Source: Chryseobacterium sp. YIM B08800
GTDB lineage: Bacteria; Bacteroidota; Bacteroidia; Flavobacteriales; Weeksellaceae
DNA: 64,000 nt
Reading direction: 5' to 3'
NCBI RefSeq assembly: GCF_026163565.1
Contig: NZ_JAPDKN010000028.1
Location: forward strand, 1 to 64,000
Position numbers and translations under genes: made by a program. Shown in pieces: positions 17,564 through 28,000 of this stretch. Within the stretch, counting starts at the first letter, position 1. Each line of letters starts with the position of its first letter. The notes beneath the pieces were generated by a model. The model made no database searches. It was not told the DNA's origin and saw nothing but the letters and a program-made list of their open reading frames with translations.

Positions 17564-18967
17564 ATGAGTCAATTTGATGTTACCGTAATCGGTTCCGGTC
17601 CTGGAGGTTATGTAGCTGCAATTCGCGCTGCACAATTAGGTTTCAAAGTAGCAATTATCGAGAAATATTCAACTTTGGGCGGAACATGCCTTAATGTTGG
17701 ATGTATTCCTTCAAAAGCGCTTTTAGACAGCTCTGAGCATTTTGAAAATGCTAAACACAATTTCGAAAACCACGGAATTATCATTAACGAGCCAAAAGCT
17801 GATATCGCAAGAATGATTGCGAGAAAAAACGAAGTGGTAGAGCAGACTACAAAAGGTATCAACTTCTTGATGGACAAAAACAAGATCACTGTTTTTGAAG
17901 GTCTTGGAAGCTTTGAATCTGCTACTCAAATTAAAGTGACTAAAAACGACGGTTCTTCAGAAACCATCGATTCTAAATATACAATCATTGCAACAGGTTC
18001 TAAACCTTCATCTTTGCCTTTCATTACTTTAGATAAAGAAAGAGTGATTACTTCTACGGAAGCTTTAAATTTAAAAGAAATTCCTAAGCATTTAGTAGTA
18101 ATCGGAGGTGGTGTAATTGGTCTTGAATTAGGTTCTGTTTACTTAAGATTAGGAGCTCAGGTTACTGTGGTTGAGTTTATGGACAAAATCATTCCTACAA
18201 TGGATGGAGCTTTAAGCAAAGAATTGACTAAAGTTCTTAAAAAACAAGGAATGAAATTCATGCTTTCTACAGCGGTTTCTGCGGTTGAAAGAAACGGAGA
18301 TTCTGTGAAAATTACTGCAAAAGATAAAAAAGGAGAGGAAGTTACTGTTGAAGGAGATTACTGTTTGGTTTCTGTAGGAAGAAGACCTTTCACAGACGGA
18401 CTTGGATTGGAAAAAGCAGGTGTTGAGCTTGATGAAAGAGGAAGAGTAAAAACAAACGATCATTTACAGACAAACGTTGCCAATATTTATGCAATCGGTG
18501 ATGTAATTAAAGGGGCGATGTTGGCTCACAAAGCTGAAGAAGAAGGAGTTTTTGTTGCTGAAACTTTGGCTGGACAAAAACCTCACATCAATTATAACTT
18601 AATTCCTGGAGTGGTTTACACTTGGCCGGAAGTTGCCGGAGTTGGTAAAACTGAAGAGCAATTGAAGGAAGAAGGTGTGGCTTATAAAATCGGAACTTTC
18701 CCAATGAGAGCTTTAGGTAGAAGCCGTGCAAGTGGTGATATCGACGGTTTGGTAAAAATTATTGCTGACGAGAAAACGGATGAGGTTCTTGGTTTCCACA
18801 TGATTGGAGCGAGAGCTGCAGATTTGGTTGCTGAAGGAGTAATTGCAATGGAATTCCGTGCAAGTGCAGAAGATATTGCAAGAAGTTCTCACGCTCACCC
18901 AACTTATGCTGAAGCTGTAAAAGAAGCTGCTTTGGATGCTACAGGAAAAAGAGCACTTCACATGTAA
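17564..18967 (+). CDS. lpd: Dihydrolipoyl dehydrogenase (E3)
   Basis: This 467-aa protein begins with the FAD-binding GSGPGGYVAA motif. The redox pair is C42/C47 in GGTCLNVGCIPSK, the NAD-binding GGGVIGLELGS is near residue 180, and the C-terminal HPTYAE has the catalytic histidine near 445. It reoxidises dihydrolipoamide in the pyruvate, 2-oxoglutarate and branched-chain dehydrogenase complexes or the glycine cleavage system. No E1 or E2 gene is adjacent, so it is probably a shared E3. It has its own strong promoter and a terminator, so it is monocistronic. Confidence 0.97.
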   Translation: MSQFDVTVIGSGPGGYVAAIRAAQLGFKVAIIEKYSTLGGTCLNVGCIPSKALLDSSEHFENAKHNFENHGIIINEPKADIARMIARKNEVVEQTTKGINFLMDKNKITVFEGLGSFESATQIKVTKNDGSSETIDSKYTIIATGSKPSSLPFITLDKERVITSTEALNLKEIPKHLVVIGGGVIGLELGSVYLRLGAQVTVVEFMDKIIPTMDGALSKELTKVLKKQGMKFMLSTAVSAVERNGDSVKITAKDKKGEEVTVEGDYCLVSVGRRPFTDGLGLEKAGVELDERGRVKTNDHLQTNVANIYAIGDVIKGAMLAHKAEEEGVFVAETLAGQKPHINYNLIPGVVYTWPEVAGVGKTEEQLKEEGVAYKIGTFPMRALGRSRASGDIDGLVKIIADEKTDEVLGFHMIGARAADLVAEGVIAMEFRASAEDIARSSHAHPTYAEAVKEAALDATGKRALHM

Positions 18968-19011
18968 GAGTTAAGTAAAAAGTAAAAAGAGCCAAGTTTT
19001 GGCGAAAATAT

Positions 19012-19040
19012 AAAAGAGAAGTTTCGGCTTCTCTTTTTTT
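19012..19040 (+). terminator. Terminator of lpd
   Basis: AAAAGAGAAG pairs with CTTCTCTTTT across a six-base loop, followed by further T residues. Confidence 0.8.
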
Positions 19041-19169
19041 GTTTGAATTTCCCTTGGATTCGATATTTTGAACAAGGTTAAACCAAATGATTTTAAATTT
19101 TATTTTAATTGAAATTGCCTGTTTTTGGCATGAAAATAGAGAGCGAATTCACTATAAAATGAAATCATT

Positions 19170-20045
19170 ATGAAAAAAATATTTACAGTTTGTACAATCT
19201 TATCCGGGCTATTGTTTTTTGCGCAGGAAGCAGGAAAAGCAGGTGAGCTTTTAAAAAACGAAGTATCGAAGCGAGAAATTGGAACAACAACCAGCAAAAG
19301 GCAAGATTCACAAAATAGAAATTCAGATAATTCTTCAGGATTCAGAAATTCAAATAATCAGAATAACACAAACAGAAGACCTGCAAATCCCAATTATCAA
19401 TGGAATAATAATTATGGATATGCAGAAGTTTTTCTGAGAATTCCGGAGCAGGGAAATTTTAGTGTGGAATTGGCAGATCAGTTGATCTCAAACAACTCAG
19501 GTAAATATAGATTCTTTGATCTTCCATCGGGAAGAATTCCTATTTCAATTTACGAAAACGGATTTCTGATGTACAGAACGACTTTGAATGTTAGAAATAA
19601 CAGCAGATTGGTTCTCGATTTTTTCACGAATGAAGGTTTGTATCTTTTAGATTCTTATCCGCTTCAAAATGGCTATTACGGGTTTAATAACTGGAATGAT
19701 ATCTGGAATAATCCTTACGGGAATTCAGGAAACATTGGCAACATAAATTATCCTAATGTAATGGATAATCAGACTTTCCAGCAATTTTTCAGTACGATGA
19801 AAAAAGATGCATGGTTTGATGATAAAAAAATCACATTTATTAATCAGCAAGGTCGTCACGCTATGTTTACATCGGAGCAAATAAGTGTTCTGGTAAAAGA
19901 TCTGAGTTTTGATAAAAATAAAATTGCTTTGGCAAAATCTTTATTCTCGAAATGTGTTGACAAACAGAAATATTTTGTTGTTGGAGATGCATTAGATTTT
20001 GAAAGTAGCAGAAGAGATTTGATGGATTTTGTATCTAATTATTAA
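19170..20045 (+). CDS. Secreted DUF4476 protein
   Basis: This 291-aa protein has a signal peptide ending near LFFAQ. An asparagine/arginine/serine-rich low-complexity linker (about residues 45-80) leads to a beta-rich domain (EVFLRIPEQGNFSVELADQL) that binds nothing I can identify. The C-terminal ~95 residues (FQQFFSTMKKDAWFDDKKIT to the end) match the DUF4476 pattern seen in many Bacteroidetes secreted proteins. Function is unknown. The downstream gene also encodes a small exported protein and starts 10 bases later, so the pair likely forms an operon. Confidence 0.75.
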   Translation: MKKIFTVCTILSGLLFFAQEAGKAGELLKNEVSKREIGTTTSKRQDSQNRNSDNSSGFRNSNNQNNTNRRPANPNYQWNNNYGYAEVFLRIPEQGNFSVELADQLISNNSGKYRFFDLPSGRIPISIYENGFLMYRTTLNVRNNSRLVLDFFTNEGLYLLDSYPLQNGYYGFNNWNDIWNNPYGNSGNIGNINYPNVMDNQTFQQFFSTMKKDAWFDDKKITFINQQGRHAMFTSEQISVLVKDLSFDKNKIALAKSLFSKCVDKQKYFVVGDALDFESSRRDLMDFVSNY

Positions 20046-20054
20046 GATATTTCA

Positions 20055-20537
20055 ATGAAAAAATTGATTCCGTTTTTGCTCATTGTTTTATCAGAATTGA
20101 TTTCTGGTCAGAATATTGAGCCTGTAAGAAAAGCTGTTCAAAAAATTAATCAAACAAAAGGTTTTAAGATTAAAACAGTTCCATATTCCTATTTTATGGA
20201 TAGATCTGAGGTAACGGATAATGGAATTGAATTGAAAGGGTTTTATAAAAATGGTGTGCTTAAAAAAATGGAGCATTTTGTTGGTTTATCAGCCTGGAAC
20301 ATTGTAACCGAATATTTTTTTTCCGAGAATCATCAATTGGTTTTTGTGCATTCTACAAAATATCAAACGGTTGACGAAAACGGATATTTAGAAAAACCTC
20401 AAAAGTTGTCTGAATTGAGATGTTATTATGAAAATGATAAACTGATAAAATCTGTCGGAACATTTAATACTGATGAAAAAACAGATTATCTGAAAGAATC
20501 CCAAAATCTTATCAATGATTTGAAAACATACAGATAA
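20055..20537 (+). CDS. Small secreted protein of unknown function (160 aa)
   Basis: A signal peptide (MKKLIPFLLIVLSELISGQ) precedes a compact domain rich in aromatic residues and lysine (VPYSYFMDRSEVTDNGIELKG, YFFSENHQLVFVHS). No cysteine cluster or catalytic motif is evident. The family is not recognised. The short gap to the DUF4476 gene suggests co-expression. Confidence 0.55.
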   Translation: MKKLIPFLLIVLSELISGQNIEPVRKAVQKINQTKGFKIKTVPYSYFMDRSEVTDNGIELKGFYKNGVLKKMEHFVGLSAWNIVTEYFFSENHQLVFVHSTKYQTVDENGYLEKPQKLSELRCYYENDKLIKSVGTFNTDEKTDYLKESQNLINDLKTYR

Positions 20538-20573
20538 AGAGACTGAAAAGTTTTAATACGGCGTGTTGTTTTA

Positions 20574-20704
20574 ACCGCAAAAGCAACAAAAGACTTTATG
20601 GTAATTTAAGTTGTTCAAAAGCTGACAAAAATAAATGAACATTTACATTTTGTGAACTTTTGTAATTCTTTTTTTCCAATCATATCTTTTGTTGCTTTTG
20701 CGGT
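20574..20704. repeat. MITE-like palindromic repeat, copy 1
   Basis: Twenty-base inverted arms ACCGCAAAAGCAACAAAAGA (20574-20593) and its exact complement (20685-20704) enclose about 90 bases of AT-rich sequence. A related copy lies at 38053-38188. The element fills most of the gap between the small secreted protein and the CvfB-like gene. It encodes nothing. Confidence 0.75.
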
Positions 20705-20827
20705 AAAAATCTATACAATACTTTTTTCATAAAGATAAAACTCATTAATTCTAAAACTCTCCGACTCAAAAACACTTAAAACTCTCCAACATATTTTCCT
20801 TACCTTTGCAGACTAAATTTATCATTA

Positions 20828-21652
20828 ATGCAAATCGGAAAAACCCAGACCTTAAAAATTTCAGAAAAAAATAACTCTGGATGGATGCTTGAATCAGAGA
20901 CAGGCGAAAGTGCTTTTATGTCTAAAGTTTTCATTCGTGATGAAAAAGAAATTGGTGATGAGATTGAAGTTTTTGTGTATCAGGATGATAATAAACTGAA
21001 AGCTACGACTGAAATTCCTTTGGCTGAAGTAGGAGAGTTTGCAGTAATGACTTGTGTGCAAAGTCTTCCAACCGGTGCATTTATGGATTGGGGAATCATT
21101 AAAGATGTTTTCATTCCTTACAAACAGCAGAAAACAAAGATCATTGAAGGTAAAAGATATCTTGTGTATTTATATGTTGACAATGATTTGAAATTAATTA
21201 CCGGAACTACAAAATTCAAAAGAAATCCACAGTACGAAAATCTTCCTTTCAAACAAGGAGACAAAGTAGATTTGCTGATGATGAATGAAAGTGAACTGGG
21301 CTGGAATGTAGTAATCAACAAAAAGTATATCGGATTAATCTACACTTCGGATGTTTATAAAAAACTATATCCGCTTTCTGAAGAAGAAGGATATATCAAG
21401 GACATTCGTGAGGATGGAAAAATTGATGTTTCGCTGCAGCCTGTAGGTTTTGAGAATATCGATGAATTCAAACAAAAGATTCTTAATAAATTAGAAGAAA
21501 ATTTTGGATTACTTCACCTTTCAGACAAATCTTCACCAGAAGAAATCAAAGATGAATTGCAAATGAGTAAAAAGAACTTCAAAAAAGCTTTAGGCGGATT
21601 GTATAAAGATAAGATCGTAGATATTTTAGAAGATAAAATTAAGTTAGTTTAA
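20828..21652 (+). CDS. CvfB-like S1 RNA-binding-domain protein
   Basis: This 274-aa protein starts MQIGKTQTLKI. It contains three S1/OB-like barrels; the clearest reads GAFMDWGIIKDVFIPYKQQ near residues 78-96. A winged-helix-like C-terminus (KSSPEEIKDELQMSKKNFKKALGGLYKD) follows, as in the CvfB/YitL family. CvfB proteins bind RNA and influence expression of virulence and stress genes in Firmicutes. The role in Bacteroidetes is not established. A TACCTTTG -7 element lies at 20801-20808, twenty bases before the start, without a good TTG partner. Confidence 0.85.
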   Translation: MQIGKTQTLKISEKNNSGWMLESETGESAFMSKVFIRDEKEIGDEIEVFVYQDDNKLKATTEIPLAEVGEFAVMTCVQSLPTGAFMDWGIIKDVFIPYKQQKTKIIEGKRYLVYLYVDNDLKLITGTTKFKRNPQYENLPFKQGDKVDLLMMNESELGWNVVINKKYIGLIYTSDVYKKLYPLSEEEGYIKDIREDGKIDVSLQPVGFENIDEFKQKILNKLEENFGLLHLSDKSSPEEIKDELQMSKKNFKKALGGLYKDKIVDILEDKIKLV

Positions 21653-21673
21653 ACAAAACTAATTGACCAACAT

Positions 21674-21707
21674 AAAAAAACGAGCAGAAATTTCTGCTCG
21701 TTTTTTT
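21674..21707 (+). terminator. Terminator after the CvfB-like gene
   Basis: A perfect 20-base palindrome CGAGCAGAAATTTCTGCTCG at 21681-21700 is preceded by seven A and followed by seven T. Confidence 0.85.
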
Positions 21708-21839
21708 ATGTTTTTAACTTCATGAAAATCCTTTATAAACCATTCTATAAGAAGTATTTTGCTTTAAAGAAGTATAAATGTTTAAGTCATTAACGAGTGT
21801 TATACAATTAAAAATATGACGCAAATCATATTAATAATT

Positions 21840-21914
21840 TTGTTTAACAATTTTGTCAAAACAAATGATTGACATATATTTGCACAAAATTGTTTAACAA
21901 AAATGTCAAAACAA
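21840..21914. promoter_or_regulatory. Duplicated TetR-type operators around the efflux promoter
   Basis: The palindrome TTGTTTAACAA occurs at 21840-21850 and 21890-21900, exactly 50 bases apart. Each is the start of a 25-base direct repeat (21840-21864 and 21890-21914) that matches at 22 of 25 positions. The first covers the -33 element. The second spans the start codon. The placement suits autorepression by the TetR-family product. Binding itself is inferred. Confidence 0.6.
21853..21882 (+). promoter_or_regulatory. Promoter of the tetR-tolC-hlyD-RND operon
   Basis: TTG at 21853-21855 and TATATTTG at 21875-21882 are separated by exactly 19 bases. Transcription should begin near 21889, leaving about 14 untranslated bases and no Shine-Dalgarno sequence. 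Confidence 0.8.
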
Positions 21915-22496
21915 GAGAAAAAAGATCAAACCCAGGAATTAATCAAGCAGACTGCAAAGAATTTATTCTTTGTGCAGGGTAAGTTTGATGCCACAACACA
22001 GGAAATAGCAGATGAAGCAGGTGTAAATAGAACACTTATCAACTATTATTTCAGATCCAGAGATAATCTTATCCAGATTATTTTTGATGATGCACAGAAA
22101 GTAGAAAAAGAAAAATCGGAAATTATTATGAATTCTGATCTTCCTTTTAAAGAAAAAATATCGCAGTTTATTGAAGGAAGTCTCTCTACAAGTCTTCAGT
22201 ATCCTTATTTAGAAACCTACATCGTTTCGCAGATCAATAAAGGAAACTGTCGCAAAAAAGATATTGAAACCGAAGATTTAGAAAAACTTTACAAGGACAT
22301 TGAAGCAGAAATGGAATTAGGCAACATCGAGAAGATGAAACCGGTACATTTTATTCTGAATATGATTGCCTTACTCATTTTCCCCAGTGCAATCCGACCA
22401 TTATTTATGGAGAATATGAATGTAACTGATAAAGAGTTTGATAAAATTATTTCAGAAAGAAAAGAAATCATTCTTAACATGCTTTTTAAAAATTAA
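21903..22496 (+). CDS. TetR/AcrR-family transcriptional regulator of the efflux operon
   Basis: This 197-aa protein has the TetR N-terminal helix-turn-helix (TTQEIADEAGVNRTLINYYFRSRDNLI, residues ~31-57). The variable C-terminal ligand-binding and dimerisation domain begins around residue 70. It is the first gene of an operon with an outer-membrane channel, adaptor and RND pump, so it most likely represses the pump until an inducer binds. The direct repeats bracketing its promoter are the likely binding sites. The inducer is unknown. Confidence 0.92.
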   Translation: MSKQEKKDQTQELIKQTAKNLFFVQGKFDATTQEIADEAGVNRTLINYYFRSRDNLIQIIFDDAQKVEKEKSEIIMNSDLPFKEKISQFIEGSLSTSLQYPYLETYIVSQINKGNCRKKDIETEDLEKLYKDIEAEMELGNIEKMKPVHFILNMIALLIFPSAIRPLFMENMNVTDKEFDKIISERKEIILNMLFKN

Positions 22497-22585
22497 TTAA
22501 AAACTGTTAAAGTAATTTAAGAATTAAATCGTCCTTTAGGAATAAAGATTTGAACAAAATAAAAAAATAAACGAAGTATAAAATT

Positions 22586-23938
22586 ATGAACAGAAAACGT
22601 ATAACTGCTAAAAGGCTCAAAATTGGTGTAGCTGCAGCATTTATGATGTTGGCCTCTTCATCAGCTTATGCGCAACAGCAGATTTCTCTGCAGGAAGCTA
22701 TTAAACAGGCGTTGCAAAATAAAGCTGAAGCTAAAAAAGCGGCTTTACAGATTAAAAAAGCAGAGTACAAAATCAATGAGGCGAGATCCGGAGCTTTACC
22801 TCAGATCGGAGCTACTGCAGGGGTAACTTACAACCCCGTAATTCAAGAGTCATTGCTTGAATTTGGAGGCGAAAGAATTCGTGCACAATTGGGGCAGGCT
22901 TGGCAATCACAAGCTGTCGTTACTCTTAACCAGACTATTTTCGATCAGAGAGTTTTTACAGGTCTTAAAGCAGCAAAATCTACCAGAGAATTTTATGTTT
23001 TAAATGCTCAGTTGACCAATGAACAGATTATTGAAAATGTAGCAACAGCTTATTACCAGGTTTTTGTACAAGAAGAAAATCTTAAAACTTTAAATGTAAG
23101 TTACACCAATACCGAAAAAGTAAGAAATGTAATTAAAAGTTTGGTAGATAATGGTTTAGCAAAAGGAATTGATCTAGACCGTACCAATGTTCAGTTAACC
23201 AATATCAGCTCAAGCAGACAGCAATTGGTAAACGCAGTAGAACTTTCAAAAAATTCTTTGAAGTTTTATATGGGAGTTCCTATTGATACCGACATTGAGC
23301 TTGAAGAAAAAACAATTGAACCCCAACCTCAGCTTTTAGCAGATGCTGTAAATCTTGAAGGTCGTTCTGAGCTTAAAGTTCTTCAAAAAAACAGAGAGCT
23401 TTTGGTATATAACAAGAAAGCTACTGAAGCTTATCTTTATCCTACTGTTGGATTGCAGGCAAACTACGGTTGGTCCGGAATGGGTAAAAAATTCCCTTTA
23501 ACAAATGGATTGAATAACGGAGTTCTTTGGAGCGATTATTCTGCGATTGGTTTAAATATAAACATTCCGATTTTTACGGGTGGCTCTACAAAATCAAAAA
23601 TTCAGCAGGCTGAAATTGATATCTTAGATCTTGATCAGGATATTCAGAATACGCAGCTTCAGCTAAGTCTTGAATATAAAAATGCAGTAACCAATATTGA
23701 AAATTCATTGATCAATATTGAAAGCATGAAAAACAACGTTACACTTGCCGAAAAAGTACAGAAAGACACCCAATCAAATTATCAGTACGGTTTAGCAACA
23801 TTAACTGAAGTTTTAGATTCTGAAAATGCATTAACAGACGCGAAACAGAATTATACCACAGCATTATTGGATTACAAACAGGCTGAAATTAAATTAATAA
23901 AAGCTAAAGGCGAGCTTAATACTTTACAAAACCCATAA
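22586..23938 (+). CDS. TolC-family outer-membrane efflux channel
   Basis: This 450-aa protein has a signal peptide ending near SAYAQ. The duplicated TolC architecture is visible: two long helical repeats, each beginning ISLQEAIKQALQNKAEAKKA or AYLYPTVGLQANYGWSG, and ending LLDYKQAEIKLIKAKGEL. It would trimerise as the outer-membrane duct of a tripartite pump. It follows the regulator by 89 bp and the adaptor starts four bases after its stop. The substrate cannot be read from the sequence. Confidence 0.93.
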   Translation: MNRKRITAKRLKIGVAAAFMMLASSSAYAQQQISLQEAIKQALQNKAEAKKAALQIKKAEYKINEARSGALPQIGATAGVTYNPVIQESLLEFGGERIRAQLGQAWQSQAVVTLNQTIFDQRVFTGLKAAKSTREFYVLNAQLTNEQIIENVATAYYQVFVQEENLKTLNVSYTNTEKVRNVIKSLVDNGLAKGIDLDRTNVQLTNISSSRQQLVNAVELSKNSLKFYMGVPIDTDIELEEKTIEPQPQLLADAVNLEGRSELKVLQKNRELLVYNKKATEAYLYPTVGLQANYGWSGMGKKFPLTNGLNNGVLWSDYSAIGLNINIPIFTGGSTKSKIQQAEIDILDLDQDIQNTQLQLSLEYKNAVTNIENSLINIESMKNNVTLAEKVQKDTQSNYQYGLATLTEVLDSENALTDAKQNYTTALLDYKQAEIKLIKAKGELNTLQNP

Positions 23939-23942
23939 GAAC

Positions 23943-25004
23943 ATGAAAAAAACTTTAATATATATCATCGTAGCCGCTGTACTTGTTGGTTTGGCAGCTT
24001 GGAAAATTGCAGATAACAAAAAGAAACAGGAAACTGAAGTAAAAGAAGTTGCAAAACAGGTTGACAAGATCAACGTGAATGTAATTACTGCTTCAAGAGA
24101 AAATATAAATACCGACTATAGCGCAAACGGAACTTTCCTTCCTAAGCAGGAAATGCAGCAGTCTTCTGAAATTTCAGGACGTATTGTGAGCGTTTTGGTA
24201 AAAGAAGGTTCAAAAGTTGGAGCTGGACAGACTTTAGCAACGATTAAAAGAGATGCAATCGAAGTTGATGTTACTCAGGCTCAAAACAATTTGCAAAACG
24301 CAATTATTGACAATCAACGTTACGAAAATGCGTATAAAACTGGTGGTGTTACAAAACAACAGCTTGATAACTCAAGATTACAGTTGAAAAATATGCAGGC
24401 TGCAGTAAGAGCTCAAGGAGTTAAAATCAACGATACAAGCATCAGAGCGGGAATCAGCGGTACAATCAATAAGAAAATGGTTGAACCGGGAACTGTGGTT
24501 TCTCCAGGAACAGCTTTATTCGAAATTGTAAATATCAATTCATTGAAACTTTCAGTTTTGGTTGACGAAAGCCAAATCGGAAGAATTCAGTTGGGTCAGG
24601 AAGTTCCAATTAATGTAAATGTTTTACCAAACGATTCTTTCAGCGGAAGAATTACATTTATTGCTCCTAAAAGTGATGCTTCTTTAAATTTCCCGGTTGA
24701 AATTGAAGTTCAAAACAGAGGAAACTTAAAAGCGGGTATGTATGCTACAGCGACTTTCAAAACCAATAATGGTGCTGAAACTCAAAATATGTTGACTGTT
24801 CCTGCAGAAGCTTTCGTAAACGGAGTAAGTTCAGGACAATTATTTATTGTAAGCAACGGAACTGCTAAATTAATTAAAGTTCAGACCGGTAAAGTTTACG
24901 GTGACAAAGTTCAGATCCTAAGCGGATTGAATGGTGGTGAACAAGTAATTACCAGTGGACAAATTAACCTTGATAACGGTTCAAAAATCAATATCGTAAA
25001 GTAA
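23943..25004 (+). CDS. RND efflux periplasmic adaptor (membrane fusion protein)
   Basis: This 353-aa protein has an N-terminal membrane anchor (IIVAAVLVGLAAWKI). The lipoyl/barrel-sandwich hybrid appears in two halves (SGRIVSVLVKEGSKVGAGQTLATI and RAGISGTINKKMVEPGTVVSPG). An alpha-hairpin lies between them and a C-terminal membrane-proximal domain follows. It joins the inner-membrane pump encoded seven bases downstream to the TolC-type channel encoded just upstream. Confidence 0.93.
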   Translation: MKKTLIYIIVAAVLVGLAAWKIADNKKKQETEVKEVAKQVDKINVNVITASRENINTDYSANGTFLPKQEMQQSSEISGRIVSVLVKEGSKVGAGQTLATIKRDAIEVDVTQAQNNLQNAIIDNQRYENAYKTGGVTKQQLDNSRLQLKNMQAAVRAQGVKINDTSIRAGISGTINKKMVEPGTVVSPGTALFEIVNINSLKLSVLVDESQIGRIQLGQEVPINVNVLPNDSFSGRITFIAPKSDASLNFPVEIEVQNRGNLKAGMYATATFKTNNGAETQNMLTVPAEAFVNGVSSGQLFIVSNGTAKLIKVQTGKVYGDKVQILSGLNGGEQVITSGQINLDNGSKINIVK

Positions 25005-25010
25005 CAGCAG

Positions 25011-28000
25011 ATGAAGTTAGCAGAAATATCCATTAAAAGGCCGTCCCTCGTTATCGTATTGTTTACGATCCTTACGTTGGGAGGTTTATTAAGCTACTCC
25101 ATGATGGGGTACGAGTTGATTCCGAAGTTTGAAACCAATATGGTAACGATTTCTACGGTTTATCCGGGAGCTTCGCCTTCTGAGGTGGAAACTTCGGTGA
25201 CCAGAAAAATTGAAGACGCCGTAGGTTCTTTGGAAAACGTAAAAAAGGTAGAATCTTCATCTTACGAAAGTTTATCAGTAATTATGGTTCAGTTGAACAC
25301 GGGTGCTGATGTAAACTATGCTTTGAATGATGCACAGAGAAAGGTAAACGCTATTTTGGCAGACCTTCCTGAAGATGCAGATCCGCCTTCACTTCAAAAA
25401 TTCTCATTAGATGATTTACCGATCATGACAATGAGTATTACCAGTGATAAGCTGAATAATAAAGAATTATACGATCTTTTAGATAAGAAAATTGAGCCTA
25501 TTTTTTCCCGTGTAAACGGAGTTGCTCAGGTTGATCTTGTTGGTGGACAAGAGAGAGAAATTCAGGTAAATTTAGATGAAAAGAAATTGCAGGGTTATGG
25601 TCTTTCTATTGGAGACGTACAACAGGCAATTCTTTCTTCCAACTTAGATTTCCCAACGGGAGCTTTGAAAACAAGAACTTCAAGATCTACCATCAGACTT
25701 TCCGGAAAGTACAGAGATGTAACTGAAATGAATAACCTTGTAGTTTCTAATAAAGATGGAGCACAGGTTCGTCTTTCAGATATTGCTACGGTTTTTGATA
25801 CTCAGAAAGATGTTGAAAAAGTGGCAAGATTCAACCAGAATCCTACGATTTTACTTCAGGTTAAAAAACAATCTGATGCCAATGCAGTAGCGGTTTCAGA
25901 ATTAGTTCAGAAAACTATTGCTCAAGTTCAGGATAATTACAAAACTCAAGCAATCAAAGTAACGATTGTAGATGATACTACAGACTTTACACTTGATGCA
26001 GCCGATCACGTAATTTTCGATTTATTCTTAGCGATTATTCTTGTAGCGATTGTAATGCTATTGTTCCTTCACAACATCAGAAACGCATTTATCGTAATGG
26101 TTTCTATTCCGATGTCTTTGATTGCTACAGTAATCGGAATGTATTTGATGGGATATACGCTAAACTTGATGAGTTTACTTGGACTTTCATTGGTTGTGGG
26201 TATTCTTGTGGATGATGCGATTGTGGTTTTGGAAAACGTTTACCGTCACATGGAGATGGGGAAAAGCAGAATTCGTGCAGCGTACGATGGTGCTTCAGAA
26301 ATTGGATTTACTGTAACGGCAATTACCTTGGTAATCGTGGTGGTATTCTTACCGATTGCGATGAGTTCAGGATTGGTATCTGATATCTTAACACAGTTCT
26401 GTGTAACGGTAGTTATCGCGACATTATTATCATTATTGGCTTCATTTACCATCATTCCTTGGTTATCTTCAAGATATGGTAAATTGGTTCATTTGACAGG
26501 TAAAAATCCTTTCGAAAAATTCATCCTTTGGTTTGAAAAACAATTGGAGAAATTTACACACTGGATTACAGGAATTTTAGAATGGGCTTTAAAAACAACT
26601 TTAAGAAGAATCATGACGGTGGTTGTCACTTTCATTATTTTGATTGCTTCGTTTATGTTGGTAGCATTCGGATTTATCGGTGGTGAATTCTTCCCTAAAA
26701 TGGATAGAGGACAATTCCTTGTTCAGATGGAATTACCAAAAGATGCTTCTGTAGAAAAAACCAATCAAATAACTCTTGAGGTTGAAAAATATCTTAGAGC
26801 AGATAAAGATGTTGTAGATATGATCACAACAGTTGGTCAGCAATCATCAGGTTTCGGTGGAGCGCAGGCAACTTTGTATCAGTCAGAAATTCAGGTAATC
26901 TTAGTGGATAAATCTGAACGTAATGAAAGTACGGATATTAAATCTGCTAAAATTAAAAGAGCCTTAGAAGAAAAATTCACAGGAGTTGAGTTTAAAACAG
27001 CACCAATCGGATTAATGGGAGCAGACAATGCACCAATCGAAATGGTAGTAACAGCTCAAGATAACGAAACGGCAAATAAAGAAGCTAACAGAATTCTAGA
27101 ATTACTTAAGAAAGTTCCTGGTTCTGTAGATGCTGAATTATCAACTGACTCAGGAAACCCGGAAGTTCAGGTGAATATCGACAGAGATAAAATGGCTTCT
27201 TTAGGCTTAAATCTTTCAAGTGTAGGACAAACAATGCAGACCGCATTCAGTGGAAATACAGACGGAAAATTCAGAGCCGGAGAATACGAATATGATATCA
27301 ACATCCGTTTTGGAGATGCCAACAGACAATCTATTGAAGATGTAAGAAACTTGATGTTTACAAATCCTCAAGGTGAACAGATCAGACTGAGTCAGTTTGC
27401 AGAAGTGAAAATGGGTTCAGGACCAAGTTTACTAGAACGTAGAGATAAAGCACCTTCTGTAAAGGTAAAATCTAAAGTTGTAGGTCGTCCTGTAGGAGAT
27501 GTTGCCAACGAATGGGCAGCGAAGTTTATGGACAACGAAAAAACAAAACCTGCAGGTGTTACTTACATTTGGAGTGGTGACATGGAAAACCAGACTGAAG
27601 GTTTCGGTACTTTAGGAATTGCTCTATTAGCGGCTATTGTATTGGTATATCTTGTAATGGTTTCGTTATATGACTCGTTTGTATATCCGTTTGTGGTATT
27701 GTTTTCAATTCCTTTGGCATTGATCGGGGTAATGGTAATTTTGGCCATCACCGGAAATTCATTAAATATCTTTACGATGTTAGGGATGATTATGTTGATT
27801 GGTTTGGTAGCGAAAAACGCGATTATGATTGTCGATTTTGCCAATATGAGAAAAGCGGCTGGAGCAACAACTCATGACGCTTTGATTCAGGCAAACCACG
27901 CCCGTCTTCGTCCGATCTTGATGACAACTATTGCGATGATCTTCGGTATGATCCCGATTGCGATTGCAAAAGGAGCAGGAGCGGAGATGAACAATGGATT

